Part shown: positions 35,792-44,310 of the stretch, in pieces
How the letters are laid out: each line of letters begins with the position of its first letter
Position numbering within the stretch: the stretch's first letter is position 1
DNA from: Ferdinandcohnia humi_A
Lineage (GTDB): Bacteria; Bacillota; Bacilli; Bacillales; Bacillaceae_L
Length of the DNA stretch: 64,000 bases
Assembly (NCBI GenBank): GCA_047608075.1
Contig: JBLKRX010000008.1
Coordinates: 114,939 to 178,938, forward strand
Direction of reading: 5' to 3'
Position numbers and translations under genes: made by a program
The notes under the pieces: model-generated
The model's input: the letters and a program-made list of their open reading frames with translations, nothing else
Databases searched by the model: none
What the model was told of the DNA's origin: nothing

Positions 35792-36973
35792 ATGAACGAA
35801 CAATATAGTCCGAAGTATAAAGAGCCAACCAATTTAATGGATGAGTTATTAGCAAATCCATTTAATGAAGAACAAGAGGATACTGAAACAACAGTGATTG
35901 CTCCTTCAGCGGAAGAAAAACCATTACGACTTGTTGATGTGCTACCAGAGGAAAACAAAGCGAAAGCGTTACAGCTCGCACAACAAATTGACCCTACGAA
36001 TCATCAAGCAATGATTTCATATGGTACGCCTGCTCAAACTAAACTTCTCTCCTTCTCAAATACAATGCTTGAGCATGTGCAAAAGAACGACGTAGGTGAA
36101 GTTGGGAAAATCATTTCTGACCTAATGAAGCGCCTTGATGAAATGAAGCCGGAAGAGCTAAATCCAGAAAAACGTTCCGTGCTTTCAAGGATGTTCGGGA
36201 AAATTTCTAATTCAGTACAAGAAGTGCTGTCGAAGTATCAAAAGACAGGGGCTCAAATCGACCGTATCAGTGTGAAGCTTGAAAGAAGTAAGAATGTCTT
36301 ACTATCGGATATTGCTATTCTAGAGAAGCTTTATGAGAACAATAAAGATTATTTTGATGCCCTTAATGTTTATATTGCAGCCGGAGAGTTAAAGCTTGAG
36401 GAGTTAAATCGAAAAGTGATTCCTGAGCTAAAGAAAAATGCAGAAGTGACTAAAGACCAAATGAAGGTTCAAGAAGTAAATGATATGGTCCAATTTGCGG
36501 ATCGTTTGGAAAAACGTGTTCATGACCTGAAGCTAAGTAGGGAAATCACGATTCAAAGTGCTCCACAGATCCGTTTGATTCAAAATACAAACCAGGCACT
36601 TGTGGAAAAAATACAGTCATCTATCATGACAGCGATTCCGCTATGGAAAAACCAAGTGGCCATTGCATTAACGTTAATCCGTCAACGTCATGCAGTTGAA
36701 GCTCAAAAACAAGTTTCAAAAACAACGAATGAGCTTCTGCTAAAAAATGCAGAAATGCTAAAAAGTAATACAATTGAAACAGCAAGGGAAAATGAACGTG
36801 GTCTAGTTGATGTAGAAACATTAAAGAAAACGAAAGAAAACCTAATCTCTACATTAGAAGAAACGCTTCGCATTCAGGAGGAAGGTCGACACAAACGTCG
36901 CCAAGCAGAACTTGAGCTTGCAACGATGGAAACGGAGTTAAGACAGAAGTTGTTGGATATAAAAACGGAGTAG
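35792..36973 (+). CDS. TelA/YaaN toxic anion resistance protein
   Basis: 393 residues, almost wholly helical and coiled coil, matching the TelA family through the NTMLEHVQKNDVGEVGKIISDLMKRL region and the conserved IPLWKNQVAIAL motif near residue 287. There is no membrane segment or signal peptide. In B. subtilis the homologue is YaaN, downstream of xpaC. The role in tellurite or antibiotic tolerance is inferred from the family; the mechanism is unknown. Confidence 0.88.
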   Translation: MNEQYSPKYKEPTNLMDELLANPFNEEQEDTETTVIAPSAEEKPLRLVDVLPEENKAKALQLAQQIDPTNHQAMISYGTPAQTKLLSFSNTMLEHVQKNDVGEVGKIISDLMKRLDEMKPEELNPEKRSVLSRMFGKISNSVQEVLSKYQKTGAQIDRISVKLERSKNVLLSDIAILEKLYENNKDYFDALNVYIAAGELKLEELNRKVIPELKKNAEVTKDQMKVQEVNDMVQFADRLEKRVHDLKLSREITIQSAPQIRLIQNTNQALVEKIQSSIMTAIPLWKNQVAIALTLIRQRHAVEAQKQVSKTTNELLLKNAEMLKSNTIETARENERGLVDVETLKKTKENLISTLEETLRIQEEGRHKRRQAELELATMETELRQKLLDIKTE

Positions 36974-36981
36974 TAAACAAA

Positions 36982-37026
36982 TGTACAAGAAGAGGGTACC
37001 AGCCTATGTTGGTATCTTTTTTGTAC
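36982..37026 (+). terminator. Terminator after telA
   Basis: Nested stems GTACAA/TTGTAC and GGTACCA/TGGTATC, with TTTTTT on the 3' side. Confidence 0.75.
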
Positions 37027-37027
37027 T

Positions 37028-37246
37028 TATAAAATTTTGAACATAGATTTCACTGTCTAGTTCCAGCGCCTACCCCCCTCGAGGTCAAATAACCTGTTGC
37101 AAGAAAAGTCAAAGAGCGACTTTTTTGCAGCAGAACATTTGCTTGTCGGGCTTGCACAGGGATGAGCTGACGTCGATGTTCGCCACAGGACGTGGCTGTT
37201 TTTAGATGACGTTCCTCTACAAGGGTGCTAGAGCTCTTCTTATTTT
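37028..37246. repeat. Dispersed intergenic repeat, copy B
   Basis: Close full-length match to copy A at 1317-1538 in the same orientation; the differences are single bases and small indels. It lies just behind the telA terminator and fills the first half of the telA-glpQ gap. Confidence 0.9.
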
Positions 37247-37392
37247 AGTAGCTTGTAGGTGTTCCAGAAAATGTCCAAGAGAATCTATTTTTTCACTATA
37301 AACTAGTTATCTCCTAATAATGACTTAATAACTAGGTAATGAATAACTCTCAACTTTTCCAATCTATAGTCCTATAATAAATGGGCTCATTG

Positions 37393-37482
37393 ACACTGTT
37401 CCTGATTTTTACAGTGTTTCAAAATAATAGGTATTAACTAACAAGGAGGTATGTGATACCGAAAATAATTAAAGCGCTTTCA
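37393..37482 (+). promoter_or_regulatory. glpQ control region with an inverted repeat and a cre site
   Basis: ACACTGT and ACAGTGT, 11 nt apart, form a dyad at 37393-37417. A CcpA catabolite element (read on the minus strand TGAAAGCGCTTTAA) lies at 37469-37482, 43 bp before the glpQ start. This predicts carbon catabolite repression. Confidence 0.5.
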
Positions 37483-37524
37483 AAATAAGATGTAGTAGAA
37501 TTTTAAGTTGAGAGGAGAAAGAAA

Positions 37525-38421
37525 ATGAAAAAAGGAATCTTTCGTAATGTCATAGTATCAGCTGCACTCGTAGGTCTTTGCGCTGGTGTTGTTAGCCCGG
37601 TTCATGCTGCTAGCTCTGATAATATCCATCCATCTTTAACCCCTAATAAAATACTAAATGTATCACATCGAGGAGCATCAGGGCATGCACCTGAACATAC
37701 TATTGCTGCTTATGAACTAGGGGTAGCAATGAAAGGGGATTATATTGAAGTTGATCTTCAGATGACTAAAGACGGGGAACTCATTGCCATGCATGATGAA
37801 ACTTTGGACCGTACGACAAATGGCACGGGCTTAGTAAAGAATTATACACTTGCTGAAATTAAAGAACTAGATGCTGGGTCTTGGTTTAATGAACGATATC
37901 CTGACATGGCAAAACCAGAATATGTAGGTTTAGAGGTACCTACTCTTGAAGAAGTTATTCAGCACTTCGGAAAGGACAAGAGATACTACATAGAAACAAA
38001 ATCACCTGCTGTCTATCCAGGTATGGAAGAAGAATTATTACAAGTATTAGAGAAATATAACTTAGTAGGACAAAATGCACCTTCTAGTAAAGTCCTAATT
38101 CAATCGTTTAGTGCAGAAAGTTTGAAAAAGATGCATCAATTAAATCCTGATGTTCCTCTTATTCAGCTCATTTCATATAGCAAACCTGCTACCATTACGG
38201 ATGAGGAACTGAATGAGTATATGTCATATGCTATCGGTCTTGGTATGAATTATACAAGAATTAACCAAGAGTATGTTCAAAAAGTAAGAGACCATGGCCT
38301 ACTTATTCATCCTTATACAGTTAACAACAAGGAAGATATGGCAAGACTTCTTGATTGGGGAGTAACAGGAATGTTTACTAATTATCCAGATCGTTTACGA
38401 GAGGTTATAAAAAATCGATAA
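37525..38421 (+). CDS. glpQ: Secreted glycerophosphodiester phosphodiesterase
   Basis: 298 residues. The Sec signal peptide ends around SPVHA-ASS (residue 28). The GDPD motifs are present: SHRGASGHAPEHT (catalytic His and metal Glu), DYIEVDLQMTKDG, AMHDETLDRTTNGTG (second catalytic His) and YYIETKSP. It releases glycerol 3-phosphate from deacylated phospholipids or teichoic acids outside the cell. The downstream importer and glpD fit uptake and oxidation of that product. It is preceded by AGAGGAG and a cre site. Confidence 0.93.
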   Translation: MKKGIFRNVIVSAALVGLCAGVVSPVHAASSDNIHPSLTPNKILNVSHRGASGHAPEHTIAAYELGVAMKGDYIEVDLQMTKDGELIAMHDETLDRTTNGTGLVKNYTLAEIKELDAGSWFNERYPDMAKPEYVGLEVPTLEEVIQHFGKDKRYYIETKSPAVYPGMEEELLQVLEKYNLVGQNAPSSKVLIQSFSAESLKKMHQLNPDVPLIQLISYSKPATITDEELNEYMSYAIGLGMNYTRINQEYVQKVRDHGLLIHPYTVNNKEDMARLLDWGVTGMFTNYPDRLREVIKNR

Positions 38422-38454
38422 GTAGCCATTAAATATACTAGAGATCTAGAAGAA

Positions 38455-38481
38455 AGCCCTGAAAAAATCTAATTCAGGGTT
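38455..38481 (+). terminator. Probable terminator after glpQ
   Basis: Stem AGCCCTGAA/TTCAGGGTT with a weak T tract. Confidence 0.5.
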
Positions 38482-38610
38482 GTACATTCAATCCAGTCAT
38501 TAGATGGGGTTTTCTTTTACTCTTTATGTCGAACTTTCAAAATAGAGTGCATAGATAGTTAAACGCGAAAATTACTAATGGAATATTAATTTAAAAATGT
38601 CAAAAAATTG

Positions 38611-38639
38611 TTGATTTTGTATTTTCGTGTTGCTATACT
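38611..38639 (+). promoter_or_regulatory. SigA promoter of the glp-linked ABC operon
   Basis: TTGATT, a 17-nt spacer, TATACT. Transcription would start near 38646, leaving a leader of about 150 nt before the binding-protein gene. Confidence 0.7.
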
Positions 38640-38670
38640 AGTCACAAGATAATATTTGGGAAGAGACGAT

Positions 38671-38755
38671 GAGAAGAAAACCCATTTACAATAATCTACT
38701 TAACTTGTAATAGTTAATGGATTATTTGATGTGGGTTTCTTCTCTTTTCTTTTGT
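38671..38755 (+). terminator. Leader terminator (antitermination target?) of the ABC operon
   Basis: GAGAAGAAAACCCA pairs with TGGGTTTCTTCTC across a folded loop and is followed by TTTTCTTTTG. It lies between the promoter and the first gene, so it must be read through for expression. The GlpP antiterminator gene is 4.7 kb away, and glpD has a similarly placed leader terminator. Confidence 0.65.
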
Positions 38756-38796
38756 CTGAATAGAATCGAAAAAATTAATACTAGGGGGAAATTATT

Positions 38797-39831
38797 ATGA
38801 AAAAGAAATTGTCTATTTTTCTTTCGTTACTACTTTTAGTAAGCGTTATCACAGCTTGCTCGTCTGATTCATCTGGAAAATCAGAGGAAGGTGAAGGCTT
38901 AGGGAACATTACTCTTTATTCACCAGAAACTCCGGACATGACGAAGGAACTAGCAGAAGACTTTGAAAAATCTCATGATGGAAAAGTAAATGTACACTAT
39001 GCGGGGACTAATATTCTAGTAAATAAAATGTTAGCTGAAATAGACAATCCACAGGGTGACGTTTGGTATGGTGGTGGAGGTATCCTACCTTTCGAAACAG
39101 CTGTTGATAAAAATATCTTAGCATCTTATATCCCAGCTGCTGCTGAAGAGTGGGATACAGTTGAAAACGGTATCAAAATGAAACATCAAGATGGTAAATA
39201 TGTAGGTGTTGAAGTATTCGTTCTTGGATTCGCTTACAATACAGAATTAGTAAGTGAAGAAGAAGCTCCAAAAACTTGGGATGACTTACTTGATCCAAAA
39301 TGGAAAGGTAAAATTCAACTTCCAAATCCAGCTGCGTCTGGTACGGCAACTCTTCTAGTTCTTAGCCAAATCATGGAAAGAGGAGAAGAAGAAGGTTGGA
39401 AGTATTTTGAGAAATTAGTTGAAAACGCAAACTCAATGCCGGATTCAGGTTCTGCACCTACAAAAGCAGTTGCGAAAGGTGAGGCTCACATTGGTATCGG
39501 TTTTGACTTCATGGCATATGAGCAACAAGCAAAAGGTGAAACTGTAGACTTCGTTGTACCAGAAAAAACACCTGTAATTGCTAACCCTGTTTCTTTAGTT
39601 GAAGGAGCTCCAAACGAAAAAGGTGGTAAAGCATTTATCGACTACCTATTATCTAAAGATGCTCAACAAATTTTAGCAAATTGGTATCACATTCCTGTTA
39701 ACCCAGATGTAGAATCTAAAACTCCACTTTCTTTAGAGACTGCACAACAAAGTGCAATAGATTTAGATATTGATTGGGTTATTGAGAACTATGACAGAAT
39801 TCGTAACGAATGGAAAAACAGATTCCAGTAA
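38797..39831 (+). CDS. ABC importer binding lipoprotein (Fe3+/phosphonate-type fold)
   Basis: 344 residues. The lipoprotein signal has the lipobox SVITAC (Cys at about 21). The mature part resembles the extracellular binding proteins of ferric-ion, 2-aminoethylphosphonate and spermidine importers (VWYGGGGILPFETAVDKNIL, WDDLLDPKWKGKIQLPNP). The tyrosine pair expected for a ferric binder is not obvious. Between glpQ and glpP/glpD, behind a leader terminator, the likely ligand is glycerol 3-phosphate or a glycerophosphodiester (inference). Confidence 0.82.
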   Translation: MKKKLSIFLSLLLLVSVITACSSDSSGKSEEGEGLGNITLYSPETPDMTKELAEDFEKSHDGKVNVHYAGTNILVNKMLAEIDNPQGDVWYGGGGILPFETAVDKNILASYIPAAAEEWDTVENGIKMKHQDGKYVGVEVFVLGFAYNTELVSEEEAPKTWDDLLDPKWKGKIQLPNPAASGTATLLVLSQIMERGEEEGWKYFEKLVENANSMPDSGSAPTKAVAKGEAHIGIGFDFMAYEQQAKGETVDFVVPEKTPVIANPVSLVEGAPNEKGGKAFIDYLLSKDAQQILANWYHIPVNPDVESKTPLSLETAQQSAIDLDIDWVIENYDRIRNEWKNRFQ

Positions 39832-39849
39832 TAAAGGGTGGTAACAAGA

Positions 39850-40974
39850 ATGGGTTCAGTAAAGGTAGAAAATTTAACAAAGAAGTTTGATAATGTTACG
39901 GCACTTAATGATGTGAATTTGGACATAAAAGAGGGCGAGTTTTTCGCCCTTTTGGGTCCATCAGGTTGTGGGAAAACAACTACAATGAGATGTATTGCAG
40001 GCTTTGAAAGCCCTACTTCAGGGAATATAAAAATTGGTGATAAAATCGTAAATGATTTACCTGCAAATACTCGAAATTGTGGGATGGTATTCCAAAGTTA
40101 TGCATTATTTCCGCACTTAAACGTTTTTGAGAATGTAGCATACAGTTTAAATATAAAGGAAATAAAGAAGGGCAACATTTTCACTAATATGAAAACCTAT
40201 GGAAGAATGCTTAATGGCAGATTCTTTAAGTATCCAAAGGAAATAACAGAAAAAGTTGAAAAGATTTTAAGTTATGTAGAGTTAGATAAATATTCGAATC
40301 GATTAACTAGCGAGCTCTCAGGAGGACAACAACAACGTGTAGCACTAGCAAGAGCATTGGTAATGGAGCCAGCAGTTTTACTAATGGATGAGCCTCTTTC
40401 TAACCTCGACCAAAAGCTACGCCATACAATGAGAAATACGATACGTAAAATCCAACAGGATTTAGGAATTACTACTATATTTGTTACTCATGATCAAGAA
40501 GAAGCAATGAGCATGGCTGACAGAGTTGCTGTTATGAGTGGTGGTGAAGTTATGCAAATCGGTACTCCAACAGATTTATATAGTAATCCTAAGACACCAT
40601 TTATTGCTGACTTTGTAGGAACATCAAACATTCTTAAAGGGACAGTTGTTGAGAAAGCTTCGGATTATGTTGTAGTGAAGACAAATGGATTACTATTAAA
40701 ATCATATTTAAAAACAGAGAAAGATAATGTTGATATTATCATTCGTCCTGAGCATATTAATGTAACGAAAAACGTTGATACAAACAGTATTGCAAATATT
40801 CTAGAGGGTGAAATTTTAGTATCTACTTACCTAGGTTCTATTGTTCGTTATGATGTAAAGGTTGGAGAACAAGAAATAATTATTGATACAACCTATAAGT
40901 CAGGGGAAGGAATAATGGCTGCTGGGGAAAAAGTGAATCTTGTGATTGACCCTGAGAGGGTGTTGCTCATATGA
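39850..40974 (+). CDS. ABC importer ATPase (PotA/FbpC-like)
   Basis: 374 residues. The Walker A is GPSGCGKTTTM, the signature SELSGGQQQRVALARAL and the Walker B VLLMDEPLSNLDQKL. A C-terminal TOBE-type regulatory domain follows (from about residue 240). An insertion of about 20 residues lies in the helical subdomain before the signature (NIFTNMKTYGRMLNGRFFK) and is absent from typical PotA or UgpC. The start is ATG at 39850, after AAAGGGTGG. The gene overlaps the permease by 4 nt. Confidence 0.88.
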   Translation: MGSVKVENLTKKFDNVTALNDVNLDIKEGEFFALLGPSGCGKTTTMRCIAGFESPTSGNIKIGDKIVNDLPANTRNCGMVFQSYALFPHLNVFENVAYSLNIKEIKKGNIFTNMKTYGRMLNGRFFKYPKEITEKVEKILSYVELDKYSNRLTSELSGGQQQRVALARALVMEPAVLLMDEPLSNLDQKLRHTMRNTIRKIQQDLGITTIFVTHDQEEAMSMADRVAVMSGGEVMQIGTPTDLYSNPKTPFIADFVGTSNILKGTVVEKASDYVVVKTNGLLLKSYLKTEKDNVDIIIRPEHINVTKNVDTNSIANILEGEILVSTYLGSIVRYDVKVGEQEIIIDTTYKSGEGIMAAGEKVNLVIDPERVLLI

Positions 40975-42671
40975 AAAAGGGATTAAAGAACTTTTCAGGG
41001 CTAACCCTGATGAAAGTATTTATATCGATATTTTTTGGGGTTTTTCTGTTATTGCCACTTTTATCAATATTGTTAGTAAGCTTTACTGGGCAACCAGTAA
41101 ATATTCTAGGGTCTATCATTGATCCGAACATCTTACAATCAACAATTGAGAAATTTAAGAATGGATCCCTAGATTTCTATAAAGATATTTTTAGCAAATC
41201 AGGTTATTTCGATGCATTGGTAAATAGCTTAGGATTAGCTTTACTTGTTTCAGTATTAGTAATCGTATTGACGTTACCAATTGCTTACGGAATCGCTAGA
41301 ACGAATATGCCTTTTAAGAAAACAATATCGGCTCTATGTACAATTCCGTTAATTGTCCCAACCTTTATCTCTGCATACGCATTCATTGTAATGTTTGGTC
41401 GAGCTGGATGGGTAACACATATTTATCAAACTTTAGGTGGAGAAGGAACATTCATAGATCCTTATTCCATGACTGGTATTATTCTTGTTCAAATCTTTTT
41501 CTTCTTTCCTTATGCGTTATGGCCACTTGTAGCAGCGTTTAAGATAAGCGATGTTACGTTAGAAGAGGCATCACAAAACTTAGGGGCAAAGAGCTGGTTT
41601 ACAACATTATTTGTAACACTACCACTTGCTTTACCTGGGATTATTTCCAGCGCTCTATTAATTTTTACAGTGAGCTTCTCAGACTTTGGTACACCGATTA
41701 TTTTGGCACCAAAGGATTTGAACCTAATCGTAGTAGAAGCATACCGTGAAATCGCTGGATTCTTTAACTGGGCAGGTGCTGCCATTCTTACAGTAATCAT
41801 GGTGCTGGTAGCAGCATTCTTCTTCTGGTTACAACACCTAGTTACAAAGGGTAAAAACTATGGTTCTGTATCAGGTAAACCGAAGAAACAAAAGATTAAT
41901 GACAATAAAGTTGTAACTAGAACTTTATCTGTGTACTCTGGTTTCTTTGTTCTAGTACCAGTTTTAGCGATGCTTTCAATCGTAGTTCAATCCATTGCAA
42001 CAACCTGGGGTAGTTCTCCATTACCGAATGGATATACGTTAGACCATTATAAAGCAATCTTTAGTTCTTCCTTCGATAATATTACAAACAGTATCGTATT
42101 AGCGCTGGGTGCTTTAGTTCTAAGTGTGGTTGTTGCTACATTTGTATCTTATTTTGTAGTAAGACAAAACTCTGCAAAGCTAGATTTTATTAGCTCAATC
42201 CCATTAGTAGTACCTGGAATCGCATTTGGTATTGCATTAATCCAAACGTTCAATACTGCTCCTTTACAATTGACAGGTACTGCCATTTTACTGATTGTGG
42301 CATATACTATAAGACGTCTTCCTTATATGATTCGTTCAACAATGGGAACGATGCGTTCGATAAAACAAGATATTGAAGAAGCGGCAATTAACTTAGGGGC
42401 AACACCTCTAACAGCAGCGATTACAATAATTGGTCCGTTAATGCTTCCGGGTATTGCAGCTGGATCGATCCTAGTTTTTATTACAGTTATAAAAGAAACT
42501 AGTATATCGATTTTATTAGCGCCAGCTGAATGGGCACCAATGAGTTTGGCAATCTTCCAAAACATTCTTCGTGGTGAATATTATACTGCGGCTGCTATGT
42601 CAGTGTTGCTTGTTGTGATTGTTCTTATCTTGCAAGCAATTGCAAATAAATTATCAAAATCCAATTCGTAA
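40971..42671 (+). CDS. Fused two-domain ABC importer permease
   Basis: 566 residues and twelve membrane helices, a tandem fusion of two permease domains. Each half has its EAA loop (EEASQNLGAKSWFTTLFVTL and EEAAINLGATPLTAAITI), so this single chain forms the whole channel, as in FbpB/ThiP-type systems. It is coupled to the ATPase by the 4-nt overlap. Together with the upstream lipoprotein it is a complete importer. Confidence 0.9.
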   Translation: MKKGLKNFSGLTLMKVFISIFFGVFLLLPLLSILLVSFTGQPVNILGSIIDPNILQSTIEKFKNGSLDFYKDIFSKSGYFDALVNSLGLALLVSVLVIVLTLPIAYGIARTNMPFKKTISALCTIPLIVPTFISAYAFIVMFGRAGWVTHIYQTLGGEGTFIDPYSMTGIILVQIFFFFPYALWPLVAAFKISDVTLEEASQNLGAKSWFTTLFVTLPLALPGIISSALLIFTVSFSDFGTPIILAPKDLNLIVVEAYREIAGFFNWAGAAILTVIMVLVAAFFFWLQHLVTKGKNYGSVSGKPKKQKINDNKVVTRTLSVYSGFFVLVPVLAMLSIVVQSIATTWGSSPLPNGYTLDHYKAIFSSSFDNITNSIVLALGALVLSVVVATFVSYFVVRQNSAKLDFISSIPLVVPGIAFGIALIQTFNTAPLQLTGTAILLIVAYTIRRLPYMIRSTMGTMRSIKQDIEEAAINLGATPLTAAITIIGPLMLPGIAAGSILVFITVIKETSISILLAPAEWAPMSLAIFQNILRGEYYTAAAMSVLLVVIVLILQAIANKLSKSNS

Positions 42672-42692
42672 CATCTATTGGGGGTAACTTTC

Positions 42693-43469
42693 GTGACAAA
42701 GGGGTTTATTTTTGATTTAGATGGCACTGTTTACCTAGGGGATGAAATAATAGATGGTGCAGCAGAAGCTATCGGAGAATTAAAAAAACGGGGAGATAAG
42801 GTAGTTTTTCTTACAAATAAATCTATATCGACAAGAATGGATTATGTAAAGAAGCTAGGAGCTCTAGGTATACCTGTATCAATAGATGAGGTAATTAACT
42901 CAAATTATATAACAGCAAAATATTTAGAGCATCACCTAAATCCAGGTGAAAAGGTAATAGTCATAGGGGAAGAACCGCTTATAAAGGAATTAGAAGAACA
43001 AGGAATCCCTTTTACTTCTGATCCTAAAGAGGCAAAGTTTGTTGTTGTCGGCTGGGATCGTCAATTTAACTATGAAAAATTAGATCTGGCATACCAAGCG
43101 TGGTTGAACGGTGCAAAGATTATCGCAACGAATCCAGACCGAACCTGTCCAATGCCGAATGGGCAAATTCCTGACTGTGGCGGAATGATTGGTGCTATCG
43201 AAGGAACAACAGGTGTAAAAGTGGATTATATTACAGGGAAACCATCTAGTTTTCTCGCTACTTATGTTCTTAATGAAACGATTAAACTACCAGGTTCACA
43301 GTGCTATATGGTAGGCGACCGACTAGAAACGGACATTAGAATGGGGAATGAAAATGGTATAAACAGCGTCCTTGTTTTAACTGGAATTACAACAAAGGAA
43401 ATGCTTGCCGAAACAGAATATAAACCAACACATGTGTTTGATAGTATAAAAGGTTTGGTTACAATATAA
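42693..43469 (+). CDS. HAD-IIA family sugar/glycerol-phosphate phosphatase (AraL/NagD-like)
   Basis: About 258 residues. Motif I is GFIFDLDGTVYLG (nucleophile Asp), motif II FLTNKS, the Lys is in TGKPSS, and motif III is MVGDRLETDIRMG. The C2B cap places it with AraL, NagD and glycerol-phosphate phosphatases. The start is GTG at 42693, 9 nt after GGGGG, 21 nt behind the permease. As the last gene of the importer operon it probably dephosphorylates imported glycerol phosphate or removes toxic excess (inference). Confidence 0.82.
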   Translation: MTKGFIFDLDGTVYLGDEIIDGAAEAIGELKKRGDKVVFLTNKSISTRMDYVKKLGALGIPVSIDEVINSNYITAKYLEHHLNPGEKVIVIGEEPLIKELEEQGIPFTSDPKEAKFVVVGWDRQFNYEKLDLAYQAWLNGAKIIATNPDRTCPMPNGQIPDCGGMIGAIEGTTGVKVDYITGKPSSFLATYVLNETIKLPGSQCYMVGDRLETDIRMGNENGINSVLVLTGITTKEMLAETEYKPTHVFDSIKGLVTI

Positions 43470-43477
43470 GAAAAAAA

Positions 43478-43500
43478 TCACCTCAGTCAAACTGAGGTGA
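43478..43500. terminator. Bidirectional terminator
   Basis: A perfect 10-bp stem TCACCTCAGT/ACTGAGGTGA with a 3-nt loop between the convergent HAD gene and glpP. Confidence 0.85.
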
Positions 43501-43507
43501 AATCCTT

Positions 43508-44089
43508 TTATAACTCTATATCCCATAATTCAGGATTTCCAACAGAGACGGCGAGTGCTCCGGCCTGTAGGGCTTGTAAGCAGTCTTCTTTATCCTGAAT
43601 TAATCCACCGACGATCAATGGTAGTTCAATTCGTTCAGTAAGGTCATAAATTATTTTTGGCATTAACCCTGGAAGTACTTCAACCGCATCAGGCTTACAA
43701 GATTGAACCATTTCAATACCTTTGTTGAGGGCGCCACGATCCAAAAGAAAGATTCTTTGAATAGTCATTAATCCTTCTTCTTTAGCAAGTTTAACTAAAC
43801 TTGCTTTTGTTGTGATGATGCCACAAGGCTTCCATTCTTTTGCGATAAATTTAATCGCACTTTTGGAATTCGAAATACCATCAATAAAATCAAGATGAAT
43901 AAATACATGCTTATTCGCTTCTTGTAGAGGTTTTATAAGGTCCTTAGCAGAAAGTAAGTCTCCTGTTAAAAGAAATACAACATTTGAGTTACTTTGAGTA
44001 GCTTTTTCAATGGATGCAGGATCCTTTATAGAAATGATAAGTTGGGATTCAACCAAATCCACTATATTATTCATGATTTGTAACCTCAC
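43508..44089 (-). CDS. glpP: Glycerol-3-phosphate-responsive antiterminator GlpP
   Basis: 193 residues, the usual size. The TIM-barrel-like GlpP sequence contains FLLTGDLLSAKDLI, HLDFIDGISNSKSAIKFI, PDAVEVLPGLMPKII and PLIVGGLI. In B. subtilis GlpP with glycerol 3-phosphate binds leader RNA of glp operons and prevents termination. Here it is divergent from glpD, and no glpF or glpK lies between. The leader hairpin of glpD is the expected target. Confidence 0.92.
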   Translation of the reverse strand: MRLQIMNNIVDLVESQLIISIKDPASIEKATQSNSNVVFLLTGDLLSAKDLIKPLQEANKHVFIHLDFIDGISNSKSAIKFIAKEWKPCGIITTKASLVKLAKEEGLMTIQRIFLLDRGALNKGIEMVQSCKPDAVEVLPGLMPKIIYDLTERIELPLIVGGLIQDKEDCLQALQAGALAVSVGNPELWDIEL

Positions 44090-44093
44090 TTTA

Positions 44094-44122
44094 TTGAACT
44101 AATAAACTTGTATTACTATTTT
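44094..44122 (+). promoter_or_regulatory. Probable glpD promoter
   Basis: TTGAAC, a 17-nt spacer, TATTTT, about 40 nt before the leader hairpin. Confidence 0.5.
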
Positions 44123-44158
44123 ACCATAAAAAAATAGTCAGGTCAGAGAATCTAGAGA

Positions 44159-44217
44159 GACCGTAACAAAATGTTCTTGCTTTTCTGCAAGTTTCCTTTT
44201 TGTTATGGTCTTTTTTT
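44159..44217 (+). terminator. glpD leader terminator, GlpP target
   Basis: GACCGTAACAAAA pairs with TTTTGTTATGGTC (one G-T pair). An inner stem CTTGC/GCAAG is also present, and seven T follow. It matches the position and style of the GlpP-controlled glpD leader of B. subtilis. Confidence 0.8.
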
Positions 44218-44310
44218 CTCTTGGAAGTCAAAGGTTCATTCTTAAAGTAAAGGTGTAAAACAAAAAACTTTTTATTATTAAATAACAAGCTAACATCAGG
44301 AGGAGAAACA

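Noticed and set aside
38797..42671. Calling the ABC importer a ferric-iron transporter
   Set aside because: The fold family fits, but there is no Fur box, no clear tyrosine ligand pair, and the glp context points elsewhere.
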